Assembly (NCBI RefSeq): GCF_001425835.1
Contig: NZ_LMDP01000002.1
Location: forward strand, 1,148,828 to 1,212,827
Length of the DNA: 64,000 nt
Direction of reading: 5' to 3'
Source: Afipia sp. Root123D2
Lineage (GTDB): Bacteria; Pseudomonadota; Alphaproteobacteria; Rhizobiales; Xanthobacteraceae
Positions 24,045 to 32,990 of this stretch are shown one piece after another. Within the stretch, counting starts at the first letter, position 1. Each line of letters begins with the position of its first letter. The notes under the pieces are model-generated. The model saw only the letters and a list, made by a program, of their open reading frames with translations. It was not told the origin of the DNA and searched no databases. A program made the translations under genes and the position numbers.

Positions 24045-26414
24045 TTACTTGTCGTACTTGACGGCCGGCGGCGGCTCGAACCGGATCCGGTACGACAGCG
24101 AAGCGTAACGGCCCGATGCCGGCACCGCGTGACCGCCGTAGTACTGGGCGTAATACAGCTCGTCGCCGATATTGTAGACGTTGAGCTGCAGGGTCGAATT
24201 CGGCGTGACCTTGTAGGCCAGCATCGCATCGAACCGCCAGAACGATGGCACGTAGGAGGTGTTGGTGGTGTTGACGAAGGCATCGCTCTGATAGATCGCG
24301 CCGCCGCCGATAGTCCATTGCGGATCAAACGCGTAGGTCGACCACAGCGTGAAGTTGTTGCGCGGTGTGCTCGGCAGCTCACGCCCGAGCTCGGCAAAAT
24401 TGGTCGTCCTGACGATCTCCGAGTCGAGATAGCTGTAACCGGCGAACACCGACCATCGATCAGTCAGACTTCCGGCGACGCCCAACTCGACGCCATCAAC
24501 ACGGGCCAGACCGTCGAGCACCAGCACCGTCTGCGCCGCCGGATCGTCCGGCACGCGCAGGTTGGTTTTCTCGATCCGGAAGATGGCGCCGGTCACGCTC
24601 AGCCTGTTGTTGAGGAAATCGGCCTTGGCGCCGACCTCGATGGTGCGGTTCTTTTCGGGCGCCAACAGCGGATTGGCGGTGCTGGTCGCGGTATCGGTGA
24701 GCGTGCCAAACTCCGCCGACGGATTGAACGACACGCCGTAGGCCGCGTAGATGCTGGAATTCTTGGTCGGATGGAACACGCCGCCGACGCGCCAGCTTGT
24801 CATATTGTCGGTGCGGCCCTGCACGCGGGTCGCGATCGGCAAGGCGAAGTCGGTGTATTTGGTATCGAAATTATCGAACCGGACCGAGCCGAGCAGTTCA
24901 AAGTACTCGTTGATCTTGATCTGATCGAAGGCATAGGCCGCAGCGGTGGTGGACTTGGTTGCGTTCGGCGCATTCCATCCGTTGAAGACACCGCCGAAAT
25001 TGGTGTCGACGGGATAGTACGCGCTGGTGCGGCACAACGGTTTGGTCGGATCGCAGAGGTTTGACGCGGTCATCCCGTTCCCGCGCTGCTGACCGCGCGT
25101 CTCCTGCGCGAATTCCAGGCCGACCGAGACTGTATGCAGCCAGGAGCCGGTGTAGAATTTGCCCGCCAGATCGGTCTGATTGACCAGCAGCGAGTTATCG
25201 GTTTCGACCTGGAAATGCTGGCGACCGATGGTCATCAACTGGGGCGAATAGCCGGGCGTGACGGCCGTGGCATTATCGGCCTGGAAGAGACTGCGCGGTG
25301 CCGTCGTGCGCGTGAAGCGATCGACGCTGACATAGCGCGTGGTGTTGCTGAACTTCAGATCGTTGCTGAAGTCGTGCTCGAACTTGCCGGTCAGGGTGTG
25401 AGCTTCGGTCTTCACGATATCGGCGAGCGGCCCCGCGACCACGCCGTACCAGTTGTTGCGCGGCACCGGGATCGGCAGCGTCGGCCGACCATTGCCGTAG
25501 TAACCTGCACTGATCTGAGACCCGTCGGTCTTGCTGTAGGACGGCCCAGGCAGATACGGCCGACCGTAATCGGGAATGCTCTCCTCGCCCTGATAGATGT
25601 AATTCAGCGAGACGCGCGTATCGGGATTGAGATCGATCCGCAGCGACGGCGCAACGCCCCAGCGCTTGGTGTAAACGTTGTCGCGATCCGGCGTCGGCAC
25701 GTCCTGATACAGCGCGGCGATGCGGCCCCAGACATTGTCCTTCTTGCCGCTGGCGTCGACTTCGGCGCGATAGCCGCCTGCACTGGTGCCGGTGATGGTG
25801 CCTTCGAGATAAGGCACGGCAGTCGGCAGCTTCGACACGATGTTGATCGCTCCGCCGGTCGAGCCGCGCCCGAATGCGAACGCCGACGGTCCTTTGTAAA
25901 CCTCGACGCGATCGCTGCTGAACAAATCGCGGGTGTACCAGCCCGGATCGCGGACGCCGTCGCGGAAGATGTCGCCGCGCGCGGCGAAGCCGCGGATGTT
26001 CGGGCTGTCGCCCTGCTGGCCGCCTTCACCGGCATTGAAGGTGATGCCGGGCACGGTGCGCAGCGCATCTTCCATGCTGGTGATGCGCTGTTCCTGAATC
26101 ACCTGCTGCGGAACGACGTTGACGGTCTGCGGCGTGTCGCGCAGCGGCGTCGGAATGCGGGTGAGCTGCGAATCGGTGGTCTGGTAGCCGCCGCCGGCGG
26201 TGTCCTGCACGTCGATGGTCGGCAGCGCGCCGCCGACATCCTGCGCCATCGCGGAGGTCGCCAGCATCACCGAAGCGAGGCTGATCATCGCCGGGCCCGG
26301 CCTGCGGATCGACGCGCGCACAAACGATGGTGCCGGCGTCGTGGTCTGGCTCTCCGGGGTGATGCCCTTCAGCTTCGCATTTCTGGTCTTCTTGTGAGAT
26401 TTGCCCCGCCGCAT
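24045..26414 (-). CDS. TonB-dependent siderophore receptor (catecholate/Fiu-PiuA type)
   Basis: Outer-membrane receptor of 789 residues. A long signal region (about 1-58, ending SAMA-Q) precedes a TonB-box-like TIDVQD. The plug has TPQTVNVVPQQVIQEQ, MEDALRTVPGITFNAGEGG and NIRGFAARGDIFRDG. DRVEVYKGPSAFAFGRGSTGGAINIVSK is the conserved plug-barrel junction. A 22-strand barrel follows, with a Cys pair (LCDPTKPLC) in one extracellular loop. The sequence style matches siderophore receptors instead of heme or B12 receptors. The C-terminus extends about ten residues past the RIRF aromatic end. Its neighbours PiuC, PepSY protein and ExbBD-TonB form one iron-uptake locus. Confidence 0.93.
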   Translation of the reverse strand: MRRGKSHKKTRNAKLKGITPESQTTTPAPSFVRASIRRPGPAMISLASVMLATSAMAQDVGGALPTIDVQDTAGGGYQTTDSQLTRIPTPLRDTPQTVNVVPQQVIQEQRITSMEDALRTVPGITFNAGEGGQQGDSPNIRGFAARGDIFRDGVRDPGWYTRDLFSSDRVEVYKGPSAFAFGRGSTGGAINIVSKLPTAVPYLEGTITGTSAGGYRAEVDASGKKDNVWGRIAALYQDVPTPDRDNVYTKRWGVAPSLRIDLNPDTRVSLNYIYQGEESIPDYGRPYLPGPSYSKTDGSQISAGYYGNGRPTLPIPVPRNNWYGVVAGPLADIVKTEAHTLTGKFEHDFSNDLKFSNTTRYVSVDRFTRTTAPRSLFQADNATAVTPGYSPQLMTIGRQHFQVETDNSLLVNQTDLAGKFYTGSWLHTVSVGLEFAQETRGQQRGNGMTASNLCDPTKPLCRTSAYYPVDTNFGGVFNGWNAPNATKSTTAAAYAFDQIKINEYFELLGSVRFDNFDTKYTDFALPIATRVQGRTDNMTSWRVGGVFHPTKNSSIYAAYGVSFNPSAEFGTLTDTATSTANPLLAPEKNRTIEVGAKADFLNNRLSVTGAIFRIEKTNLRVPDDPAAQTVLVLDGLARVDGVELGVAGSLTDRWSVFAGYSYLDSEIVRTTNFAELGRELPSTPRNNFTLWSTYAFDPQWTIGGGAIYQSDAFVNTTNTSYVPSFWRFDAMLAYKVTPNSTLQLNVYNIGDELYYAQYYGGHAVPASGRYASLSYRIRFEPPPAVKYDK

Positions 26415-26626
26415 AATCAGCGCCCCTTGAATTCAGGTTCATATTTCCGCGCACGCATTCATGTGCGTGGCGATTTCGCGGCGCCGTTGTGAAAAATCGG
26501 TAAGGTCAGGGCAAGGGCCTGAAATTAGAACCTCTTCAATGTTGCGCTATTTGCTGGATTCCGAATTGCGGCCTTACGCCCACTGCGACTAGAAGAACGG
26601 CAACATCAGGCTACGCAGCCGCGCAA

Positions 26627-26656
26627 TTTAGAATCGCTCCAAAGTCAAAAACTTTG
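26627..26656. promoter_or_regulatory. ICE-like iron-control motif plus adjacent dyad in the receptor/PepSY divergent region
   Basis: TTTAGAATCGCTCCAAA (26627-26643) agrees at 12 of 14 defined positions with the Irr iron-control element pattern TTTAGAA-N3-TTCTAAA known from Bradyrhizobium. It overlaps a second dyad CAAAGT-CAAAA-ACTTTG (26640-26656). It lies 29-58 bases before the PepSY-protein start. Control by Irr and/or Fur is expected. The rest of 26415-26684 is AT-richer promoter sequence. Confidence 0.55.
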
Positions 26657-26684
26657 AGCCAGTTCGACAATCCAACCGAATGAA

Positions 26685-27851
26685 ATGACAGCAAGCACCT
26701 CACCGCCGCAGGCATCCATGTTTTTCCGTCGCGGATGGGCCCATCGCCTGTGGCGCAACATTCATCTGTGGCTCGGCATCGGATTGTTCGTGCTGCTGGT
26801 GCCGGTGGCGCTGTCGGGCGCGATCCTCGTCTATCACGAGGACATCGGCGAGATGATGAATACGCCGCGCGGCGCGGTGGCGTCCTCGGCCGATATCGAC
26901 GTCGCGGCCGCCGTCGCCAACGCGACCAAGGCGGCCGGCGACAAATTCCAACCCACCGCGATTCGTTTTCCCGAAGATACCCGCGTGCCTGTCGCAGTGT
27001 CGGTGCGCGGTCCCGCCGCGCGCGGCGAGCGTCCGGCGTTTCTCACCGTGCAGGTCGATCGCGCCGATGCGCATGTGATCAAGGTGACGAACTTCCGCGA
27101 GTCGTTCTTCGGCTTCATGCATGTCTTCCACGAGAACCTGACCATTCCGGACTATGGCCGCAGCATCGTCGGCTGGACCGGCGCAGCGATGCTCGTTCTC
27201 TCGCTCAGCGGGCTTTATCTGTGGTGGCCGCGTCATAACCAGTGGGCGCGCGCCTTCGCGTGGCGGCGCAAGCCTTCGACCTCGTCGAACCTGCATCACA
27301 TGGCCGGGTTCTGGATCTGCTTTCCGCTCGCGTTCCTGTCGCTGACCGGCATCTATCTCGCCTGGCCACAGCAGGGCCGTGCGCTGCTGTCGTCGGTCGC
27401 CGAGACCACGCCGCAACAGCGCGGCCGCACGCCGGTCACGCCGGAGCGCAGCGCCGCCGATATCTACGCCATCGTCAAGGCGCGCCCGAATGTCGAGGTC
27501 GCCGCCATCAGCTATCCGACCAGGCAGTCGAACGGCTGGCGCATCCAGGTGCGCGAAGGCGGCGAAGTCGTCTCGCTGATCGTCAACGACAAGACCGGCG
27601 CGGTCTCCACCGTTCAGCCGCTGACCGGCGACCACATCGGCTTCTGGATCCGCTGGCTGCATGAAGGCAGCCATGCCGGCGAGGTCTGGCGTCTCGTCGT
27701 TTTCGTCACCGGATTGATGCCCGCAATTCTCGGCGTAACTGGTATCATCCTGTGGCTGCGCCAGCGGCGGCAGCGCAAGCTGATCCATGCCGGCCCCGCC
27801 GCACGCACTTTTCCAGCGCCGCTCGTCGGCGAAACAACTCCTGCGGAATAA
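26685..27851 (+). CDS. PepSY-associated transmembrane protein (iron-uptake reductase-like)
   Basis: Inner-membrane protein of 388 residues. Four membrane helices are clear: near residue 25 (LFVLLVPVALSGAILVYH), near 165 (GWTGAAMLVLSLSGLYLWWP), near 205 (FWICFPLAFLSLTGIYLAWP) and near 340. PepSY-type periplasmic segments lie between. Histidines near the helix ends (IHLWL, MHVFHEN, LHHMAGF, WLHEGSH) could hold heme or iron. The family accompanies TonB receptors and is proposed to reduce ferric siderophores. It is first gene of a rightward run with exbB 18 bases downstream. Confidence 0.87.
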   Translation: MTASTSPPQASMFFRRGWAHRLWRNIHLWLGIGLFVLLVPVALSGAILVYHEDIGEMMNTPRGAVASSADIDVAAAVANATKAAGDKFQPTAIRFPEDTRVPVAVSVRGPAARGERPAFLTVQVDRADAHVIKVTNFRESFFGFMHVFHENLTIPDYGRSIVGWTGAAMLVLSLSGLYLWWPRHNQWARAFAWRRKPSTSSNLHHMAGFWICFPLAFLSLTGIYLAWPQQGRALLSSVAETTPQQRGRTPVTPERSAADIYAIVKARPNVEVAAISYPTRQSNGWRIQVREGGEVVSLIVNDKTGAVSTVQPLTGDHIGFWIRWLHEGSHAGEVWRLVVFVTGLMPAILGVTGIILWLRQRRQRKLIHAGPAARTFPAPLVGETTPAE

Positions 27852-27869
27852 TCTGATCGGATCAAGGCC

Positions 27870-28898
27870 ATGACAACACCAGCACCGAAGCGCGACACCA
27901 TCTTCCCGGCCCTGCGCGGCCGCGCCCGCATGGTGGCGGCAATCGCAGGGATCGCGCTGTGGAGCGCGCCGGTGCTGGCGCAGATGGCGCCGAATGCGCC
28001 CGCCGCAACGCCTGCTGCGGCGGTGCCGAACATCACGGCGCCCGCGACACCGGCCGCACCGGCGGCGACAATTCCGGGCGCAATGGCACCCAACGCAGCG
28101 ACGCCCAATACGACAACGCCGAACACCGCAACGCCGAGTGCTGCAACACCGGCTCCGGTTGCCACCGCTCCGTCGGCGACCCCGGCGCAACTGCCGCCGC
28201 CCAACGCGATGCTGCCGCACGATCTGTCGCCATGGGGCATGTTCATGAATGCCGACATCATCGTGAAGGCGGTGATGATCGGCCTCGCCTTTGCGTCGCT
28301 GGTGACCTGGACGATCTGCGTCGCGAAAATGATCGAGCTGCGCAGCGAGACCCGGAAAACCAGGAAGCGCGTCCGCGTCCTCGAAAACGATCCGGCGCTC
28401 GCCGAGGCTGTCCATGATGTCGGCAAGGGCAAGGACGCCGTTGCCCGGCTGGTGCAGGCGGCCGCCCGCGAAGCGGAATTGTCGAACATGTTCGACGGCG
28501 GCTTCACCGATCGCGTTGCGCTGCGGCTCGACCGGATTCAGGCGGCGATGTCGCGGCGGATCGCGCGCGGCACCGGCGTGCTCGCCACCATCGGCGCAAC
28601 CGCGCCGTTCGTCGGACTGTTCGGCACGGTCTGGGGCATCATGAATTCGTTCATCGGCATTTCCCAGGCACACACCACCAACCTCGCCGTGGTCGCGCCG
28701 GGCATCGCCGAAGCGCTGCTGGCAACCGCGATGGGCCTCGTCGCCGCGATCCCGGCGGTGGTGATCTACAACCATCTCACCCGCATGATCGCGGGCTATC
28801 GCGCGCTGCTCGGCGACGCCTCCGCGCAGGTGATGCTGCTGATCAGCCGCGAACAGAGCCGCCGCTCGCTGCGCGGCGTCTCGCGCGCGGCGGAGTAA
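27870..28898 (+). CDS. exbB: Biopolymer transport protein ExbB with Ala/Pro/Thr-rich N-terminal extension
   Basis: Proton-channel subunit (342 residues) energising TonB. A signal-peptide-like N-terminus (to about residue 38, VLAQ) is followed by a low-complexity Ala/Pro/Thr segment (39-116) containing quasi-repeats such as NTTTP, NTATP and SAATP. The MotA/TolQ/ExbB domain then has three membrane helices (about 128-150, about 245-265, about 285-305), with GATAPFVGLFGTVWGIMNSF as the hallmark. The long extension is seen in ExbB of other alphaproteobacteria, where it is periplasmic. exbD follows after three bases. Confidence 0.93.
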   Translation: MTTPAPKRDTIFPALRGRARMVAAIAGIALWSAPVLAQMAPNAPAATPAAAVPNITAPATPAAPAATIPGAMAPNAATPNTTTPNTATPSAATPAPVATAPSATPAQLPPPNAMLPHDLSPWGMFMNADIIVKAVMIGLAFASLVTWTICVAKMIELRSETRKTRKRVRVLENDPALAEAVHDVGKGKDAVARLVQAAAREAELSNMFDGGFTDRVALRLDRIQAAMSRRIARGTGVLATIGATAPFVGLFGTVWGIMNSFIGISQAHTTNLAVVAPGIAEALLATAMGLVAAIPAVVIYNHLTRMIAGYRALLGDASAQVMLLISREQSRRSLRGVSRAAE

Positions 28899-28901
28899 AT
28901 C

Positions 28902-29366
28902 ATGGGCGCAAAACTGGGCGGAAACATCTCCGGCGCCGACGACGATCTGGTCGAGGCCCACGAGATCAACGTCACGCCGTTCATCGACGTGATCCTGGTG
29001 CTGCTCATCATCTTCATGGTGGCGGCGCCGCTTGCGACCGTCGATCTCGGCGTCGATCTGCCCGCCAGCTCCGCCCAGCAGCAGCAGCGGCCCGACAAGC
29101 CGATCTTCGTCACCGTCAAGCCAGATCTTTCGGTCGGCATCGGCGATGACATCGTGTCGCGCGACGCATTCGCGGGCCGCCTCGACGCCGTGACCCAGGG
29201 CAAGAAAGACGAACGTATTTTCGTGCGGGCCGACAAGGTCGTGCCCTACGGCGAGCTGATGGACGTGATGAACCTGCTGCGCAACGCAGGCTATCTCAAG
29301 GTTGCGCTGGTGGGGCTCGAAGCACCGGCCACGCCGGCGGCAGCGCCAGCAGGTGCACCGAAATGA
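28902..29366 (+). CDS. exbD: Biopolymer transport protein ExbD
   Basis: A 154-residue TonB accessory protein. EINVTPFIDVILVLLIIFMVAAPL (about 25-48) is its single helix with the essential membrane aspartate (FID). The periplasmic domain has RADKVVPYGELMDVMNLLRNAGYLKVALVG, diagnostic of ExbD/TolR. Its stop overlaps the tonB start by four bases. It would form the proton-driven motor with ExbB and TonB for the siderophore receptor at 24-26 kb. Confidence 0.95.
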   Translation: MGAKLGGNISGADDDLVEAHEINVTPFIDVILVLLIIFMVAAPLATVDLGVDLPASSAQQQQRPDKPIFVTVKPDLSVGIGDDIVSRDAFAGRLDAVTQGKKDERIFVRADKVVPYGELMDVMNLLRNAGYLKVALVGLEAPATPAAAPAGAPK

Positions 29367-30154
29367 GCGCACTCGCGCTTCGCGACGGAGTTACCAAGGC
29401 CGACGTCACGCGCTGGGGCCTCGCCGCAGCGCTGGTGGTCAGCCTGCATGCCGGCGTGATCGCCGCGGCACTTTATACCATTCCGGACTCGCCGCCGCCC
29501 GGCGCACCGCTGGAAGCAATTTCGATCGACCTTGCGCCGGCCGCCGCCGCGCCCGAAGTCACCAATCTCGATCTCGCGCCGGGACCGGAAATGCAGCAGG
29601 CCGAGGCGCCCGAGCCGGAGCCCGAGCCGCCGAAGCCGATCGAGGAACAGATCGCGCCGACGCCGCCGCAGGAAAAGGCTGAAGTCGTCGCGCCGCCGAA
29701 AGAAGAGAAGAAGCCGGAGCCCGAGAAGGAAAAGCCGAAGCCGATCGAGAAGAAGAAGCCGAAGAAGCCTTCCGAAAAGCCGGCTCCGCGCACCACGGCA
29801 GCGCCGAAGGCGGAAATTCGCGACCGTGCACGCGAAGCCCGCGCCGGTGCGGCGGCGGCCGCCGCGGCGCTCCCGTCATACCGGCAGCGGCTGGCGGCGC
29901 ATCTGCAGCGCTACAAGCAATACCCGAGCTCGGCCCGGTCCGCGCATGAGGAAGGCACGGCGATGGTGACGTTCACCGTCACGCGCAGCGGCAGCGTCAC
30001 CGGCGTGCGCCTGTCGCGGTCGTCCGGTCATCCGTCGCTGGACCGGGAAGCGATGGACGCGATCCGTCGCGCGCAACCGCTGCCATCGTTCCCGCCGGAA
30101 ATGACGCAATCGGCGATGATGTTCCCGGTGCCGTTCAGCTTCCACCTGCGCTGA
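29363..30154 (+). CDS. tonB: Energy transducer TonB
   Basis: Protein of 263 residues. One N-terminal helix (about 19-37) anchors it in the inner membrane. A Pro/Glu/Lys-rich periplasm-spanning rigid segment (about 75-140, with EPEPEPPKPIEEQ and KEEKKPEPEKEKPKP) follows. The C-terminal TonB domain (about 175-263) shows YPSSARSAHEEGTAMVTF and DREAMDAIRRAQPLPSFPPEM. It is last gene of the PepSY-exbB-exbD-tonB run. Confidence 0.94.
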   Translation: MSALALRDGVTKADVTRWGLAAALVVSLHAGVIAAALYTIPDSPPPGAPLEAISIDLAPAAAAPEVTNLDLAPGPEMQQAEAPEPEPEPPKPIEEQIAPTPPQEKAEVVAPPKEEKKPEPEKEKPKPIEKKKPKKPSEKPAPRTTAAPKAEIRDRAREARAGAAAAAAALPSYRQRLAAHLQRYKQYPSSARSAHEEGTAMVTFTVTRSGSVTGVRLSRSSGHPSLDREAMDAIRRAQPLPSFPPEMTQSAMMFPVPFSFHLR

Positions 30155-30159
30155 GCGCG

Positions 30160-30300
30160 ATCTTCCTCTTTATCTTCTCCTTGATGGGGAGGGGAAACGG
30201 CAACTCCCTGCAACATCACCAGTCCCTCACCATGAGGGCAAACTTCGCTTTAGATGTGCTCCCTCTCCCGCTTGCGGGAAGAAAGAGCGCTTATGTCGCT
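30160..30300. repeat. Remnant intergenic repeat between tonB and cydA
   Basis: Pieces typical of a GGGGAGAGG / CCTCTCCC repeat family (TTCTCCTTGATGGGGAGGGG and CTCCCTCTCCCGCTTGCGGG) are scattered here without a complete palindrome. A related fragment occurs at 33173-33203. No gene is evident in 30155-30391. Confidence 0.4.
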
Positions 30301-30391
30301 GGCATTCAGTGCAGGCTTGCATCCGCTGCGCTTGATCGCAACGAATGCGGTGCTATATGGGACGTGAACGCCACTCTGAGGGATGTTCGCG

Positions 30392-31792
30392 ATGTTCGAC
30401 GGCTTCAGCGCCATTGATTTGGCTCGCGCGCAATTTGCGTTCACGATGTCGTTCCACATCATCTTTCCCGCCTTTTCCATCGGCCTTGCCAGTTATCTCG
30501 CGGTTCTCGAAGCTTTGTGGCTGTGGACCGGGCGCGAGGTCTTCATCAACCTGTTCAATTACTGGCTGAAGATCTTCGCCATCGCTTTCGGCATGGGCGT
30601 CGTCTCCGGCATCGTGATGTCCTACCAGTTCGGAACAAACTGGTCGGTATTCTCCGACAAGACCGGACCGGTGATCGGCCCTCTGATGGCCTATGAGGTG
30701 CTGACCGCGTTTTTCCTCGAAGCGGGCTTCCTCGGCGTCATGCTGTTCGGACTCGATCGCGTCGGCAAACGGCTGCATTTCCTCGCGACGCTGATGGTGG
30801 CGATCGGCACGCTGTTCTCGGCGTTCTGGATCCTGTCGGCGAATTCGTGGATGCAGACACCGGCCGGCCACGCCGTCAATTCGGCGGGGCAGTTCGTCGC
30901 CGCCGACTGGTGGGCGGTGATCTTCAATCCATCGTTCCCCTATCGCCTCGTCCACATGGTGCTCGCCGCCTATCTCACCACCGCATTCGTGGTCGGCGCG
31001 GTCGGCGCATGGCACCTGCTGCGCGATGCGCGCGCCGAGGGACCGCGCGTGATGTTCTCGATGGCGATGTGGATGGCGGCGCTGGTCGCGCCGATCCAGA
31101 TTTTCGCCGGGGACCAGCACGGCCTCAACACCCTCGAATATCAGCCGGCCAAGGTGATGGCGATGGAAGGCCACTTCCAGAGTCATCCCGACGGCGCGCC
31201 GCTGATCCTGTTCGGCTGGCCCGACCAGAACGCCGGCGAAGTGAAATATTCGATCGAGATCCCGAAGGCGTCGTCGCTGATCCTGAAACATTCGCTCGAT
31301 GCGCCGCTCGCGGGCCTCGACACCATCAAGCGCGCCGACTGGCCCAACGTGCCGCTGGTGTTCTGGTCGTTCCGCATCATGGTTGGATTGGGCTTCCTGA
31401 TGCTCGGCATCGGCCTCCTGAGCCTGTTCGCGCGCTGGCGCGGCCAGCTCTATCACTGGCCGTGGCTGCATCGCTTCGCGCTGGCGATGGGACCGGCGGG
31501 CTTCATCGCCGTGCTGGCGGGCTGGGTCACGACCGAGGCCGGACGGCAGCCGTGGACGGTCTACGGCATGTTGCGCACCGCCGACTCGGCGTCGCCGCTC
31601 GCAGCCCCCGCCGTGGCGACGTCGCTGCTCGCCTTCGTCATCGTCTACTTCATCGTGTTCGGTATGGGCGTATTCTATATCCTTCGCCTGATGGCGCACC
31701 CGCCGCACCACGGCGAGGAAGGCCCACGCGCCGACATGCCGGCGCGCGCGTCCGGCATCACGCCGGCCGGCGGCGCACACGGACACGGGTGA
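30392..31792 (+). CDS. cydA: Cytochrome bd-type ubiquinol oxidase subunit I (cyanide-insensitive type)
   Basis: Heme-binding subunit of a quinol oxidase that reduces oxygen to water in the inner membrane. It has 466 residues, with about nine helices. His22 in FAFTMSFHIIFPAFS is the high-spin heme ligand region. The quinol loop reads GDQHGLNTLEYQPAKVMAMEGHF and the late motif is GWVTTEAGRQPWTVYGML. The short Q-loop and absence of long inserts place it with the CIO/CioA group. The second in-frame ATG (30392) is preferred because GAGGG is nine bases upstream. The ATG at 30383 directly abuts it. cydB follows after three bases. Confidence 0.94.
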   Translation: MFDGFSAIDLARAQFAFTMSFHIIFPAFSIGLASYLAVLEALWLWTGREVFINLFNYWLKIFAIAFGMGVVSGIVMSYQFGTNWSVFSDKTGPVIGPLMAYEVLTAFFLEAGFLGVMLFGLDRVGKRLHFLATLMVAIGTLFSAFWILSANSWMQTPAGHAVNSAGQFVAADWWAVIFNPSFPYRLVHMVLAAYLTTAFVVGAVGAWHLLRDARAEGPRVMFSMAMWMAALVAPIQIFAGDQHGLNTLEYQPAKVMAMEGHFQSHPDGAPLILFGWPDQNAGEVKYSIEIPKASSLILKHSLDAPLAGLDTIKRADWPNVPLVFWSFRIMVGLGFLMLGIGLLSLFARWRGQLYHWPWLHRFALAMGPAGFIAVLAGWVTTEAGRQPWTVYGMLRTADSASPLAAPAVATSLLAFVIVYFIVFGMGVFYILRLMAHPPHHGEEGPRADMPARASGITPAGGAHGHG

Positions 31793-31795
31793 CTC

Positions 31796-32806
31796 ATGGA
31801 TCATCTGTTCGACATCGCGACGATCTGGGCCTTCATCATCGCCTTCGCCGTGTTCATGTATGTCGTGATGGACGGCTTCGATCTCGGGCTCGGCATGTTG
31901 TTTCCGCTGTTTCCCGACAAGCGCGACCGCGACGTCATGATGAATTCCGTCGCGCCGGTGTGGGACGGCAACGAGACCTGGCTGGTGCTCGGCGGCGGCG
32001 GCTTGATGGCGGCGTTTCCGCTGGCCTACGCGATCCTGATGCCGGCGCTCTACACGCCGATCATCGCCATGCTGATCGGGCTGGTGTTTCGCGGCGTCGC
32101 CTTTGAATTTCGCTGGCGCGCGCATCGCGAACGCAACCACTGGGACCTCGCCTTCGCCGCCGGCTCGCTGGTCGCGACGCTGGCGCAGGGCATCGCGCTC
32201 GGCGCGATCCTGCAAGGCGTGCATGTCGAGGGACGGCATTACGCCGGCGGCTGGTGGGACTGGCTGACGCCGTTCAGCATCCTGACCGGGCTGGCGCTGG
32301 TCGCAGGCTACGGCCTGCTCGGCGCAACCTGGCTGGTGATGAAAACCACCGGCGCCTTGCGCGATCACGCCTATCGTCTCAGCCTGTGGCTGATGATCGC
32401 CACGCTCGTTGCGATCGGCGCGGTCAGCATCGCGACGCCGTTCCTCGAGGGCGATTACTGGCGGCGCTGGTTCGAATGGCCGAACATCCTGTTCACCGCA
32501 CCGATTCCGATCGCGGTCGCCGCCGTGACGCTGCTGTTAATGCGCGCCATCGCCAACAAGCGCGACTATCAGCCGTTCTTCCTGTCGCTCGCGCTGTTCC
32601 TGCTGTCCTATGCCGGGCTCGGCGTCAGCATGTGGCCGCATATCGTGCCGCAGAGCGTCACCATCTGGCAGGCCGCGGCGCCGGACGGCAGCCTCTATTT
32701 CATGATCGTCGGCGTCGCCATTCTGGTCCCGATCATTCTCGCCTACACCGCATGGGCCTACTGGGTGTTTCGCGGCAAGGTCGATCCCAATACCGGCTAT
32801 CACTGA
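31796..32806 (+). CDS. cydB: Cytochrome bd-type ubiquinol oxidase subunit II
   Basis: Second integral subunit, 336 residues and about eight helices. YVVMDGFDLGLGMLFPL (about 22-38) and APVWDGNETWLVLGGGGLMAAFP (about 58-80) are the diagnostic CydB motifs, and LIGLVFRGVAFEFR follows. The C-terminus reads YTAWAYWVFRGKVD, also conserved. It ends 13 bases before a small DUF2474 gene. Together they would form a high-affinity, cyanide-resistant terminal oxidase. Confidence 0.95.
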   Translation: MDHLFDIATIWAFIIAFAVFMYVVMDGFDLGLGMLFPLFPDKRDRDVMMNSVAPVWDGNETWLVLGGGGLMAAFPLAYAILMPALYTPIIAMLIGLVFRGVAFEFRWRAHRERNHWDLAFAAGSLVATLAQGIALGAILQGVHVEGRHYAGGWWDWLTPFSILTGLALVAGYGLLGATWLVMKTTGALRDHAYRLSLWLMIATLVAIGAVSIATPFLEGDYWRRWFEWPNILFTAPIPIAVAAVTLLLMRAIANKRDYQPFFLSLALFLLSYAGLGVSMWPHIVPQSVTIWQAAAPDGSLYFMIVGVAILVPIILAYTAWAYWVFRGKVDPNTGYH

Positions 32807-32819
32807 TGGGCTGTCACTG

Positions 32820-32951
32820 ATGGCACCGCGCGAGCCGCCGCAGACGCCGCTGACGAAGCGGCTGATCTGGTTCGTGGCGCTGTGGGCGCTCGGTGTCGGC
32901 GCCGTCACACTGGTGTCATTCCTCCTGCGGCTGTGGATCGCGCCGCATTGA
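32820..32951 (+). CDS. DUF2474-family small membrane protein (CydX-like accessory of the bd oxidase)
   Basis: A 43-residue protein beginning MAPREPPQTPLTKRLIWF and ending RLWIAPH. It has one hydrophobic helix (about 15-39) preceded by basic residues and Pro. Its size, topology and place right after cydB match DUF2474, the small protein found with cyanide-insensitive oxidases. It is thought to stabilise the complex, as CydX/CydS do in other bd oxidases. The start codon lies 13 bases past the cydB stop. Confidence 0.85.
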   Translation: MAPREPPQTPLTKRLIWFVALWALGVGAVTLVSFLLRLWIAPH

Positions 32952-32990
32952 ATGAGTGTGGCGCACCAGCGACGCCAAAAACGTGATGCC

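Noticed and set aside
26522-26540. Second ICE-like motif (ATTAGAACCTCTTCAAT) in the receptor promoter
   Set aside because: Only about 9 of 14 positions match, too weak to list as a site.
26700-29372. Very long minus-strand open frame (890 codons) opposite the PepSY-exbB-exbD genes
   Set aside because: The plus-strand frames encode clear families throughout. The antisense protein is rich in Arg/His/Asp/Gln and has no family features, as expected from the mirror of GC-rich coding DNA.
30330-30345. FNR/FixK-like half-site (TTGAT-CGCA-ACGAA) before cydA
   Set aside because: The second half deviates too much from ATCAA to claim an anaerobox.
30353-32368. Minus-strand open frame of 671 codons opposite cydAB
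   Set aside because: Same reason: composition typical of an antisense shadow, while cydA and cydB are unmistakable on the plus strand.
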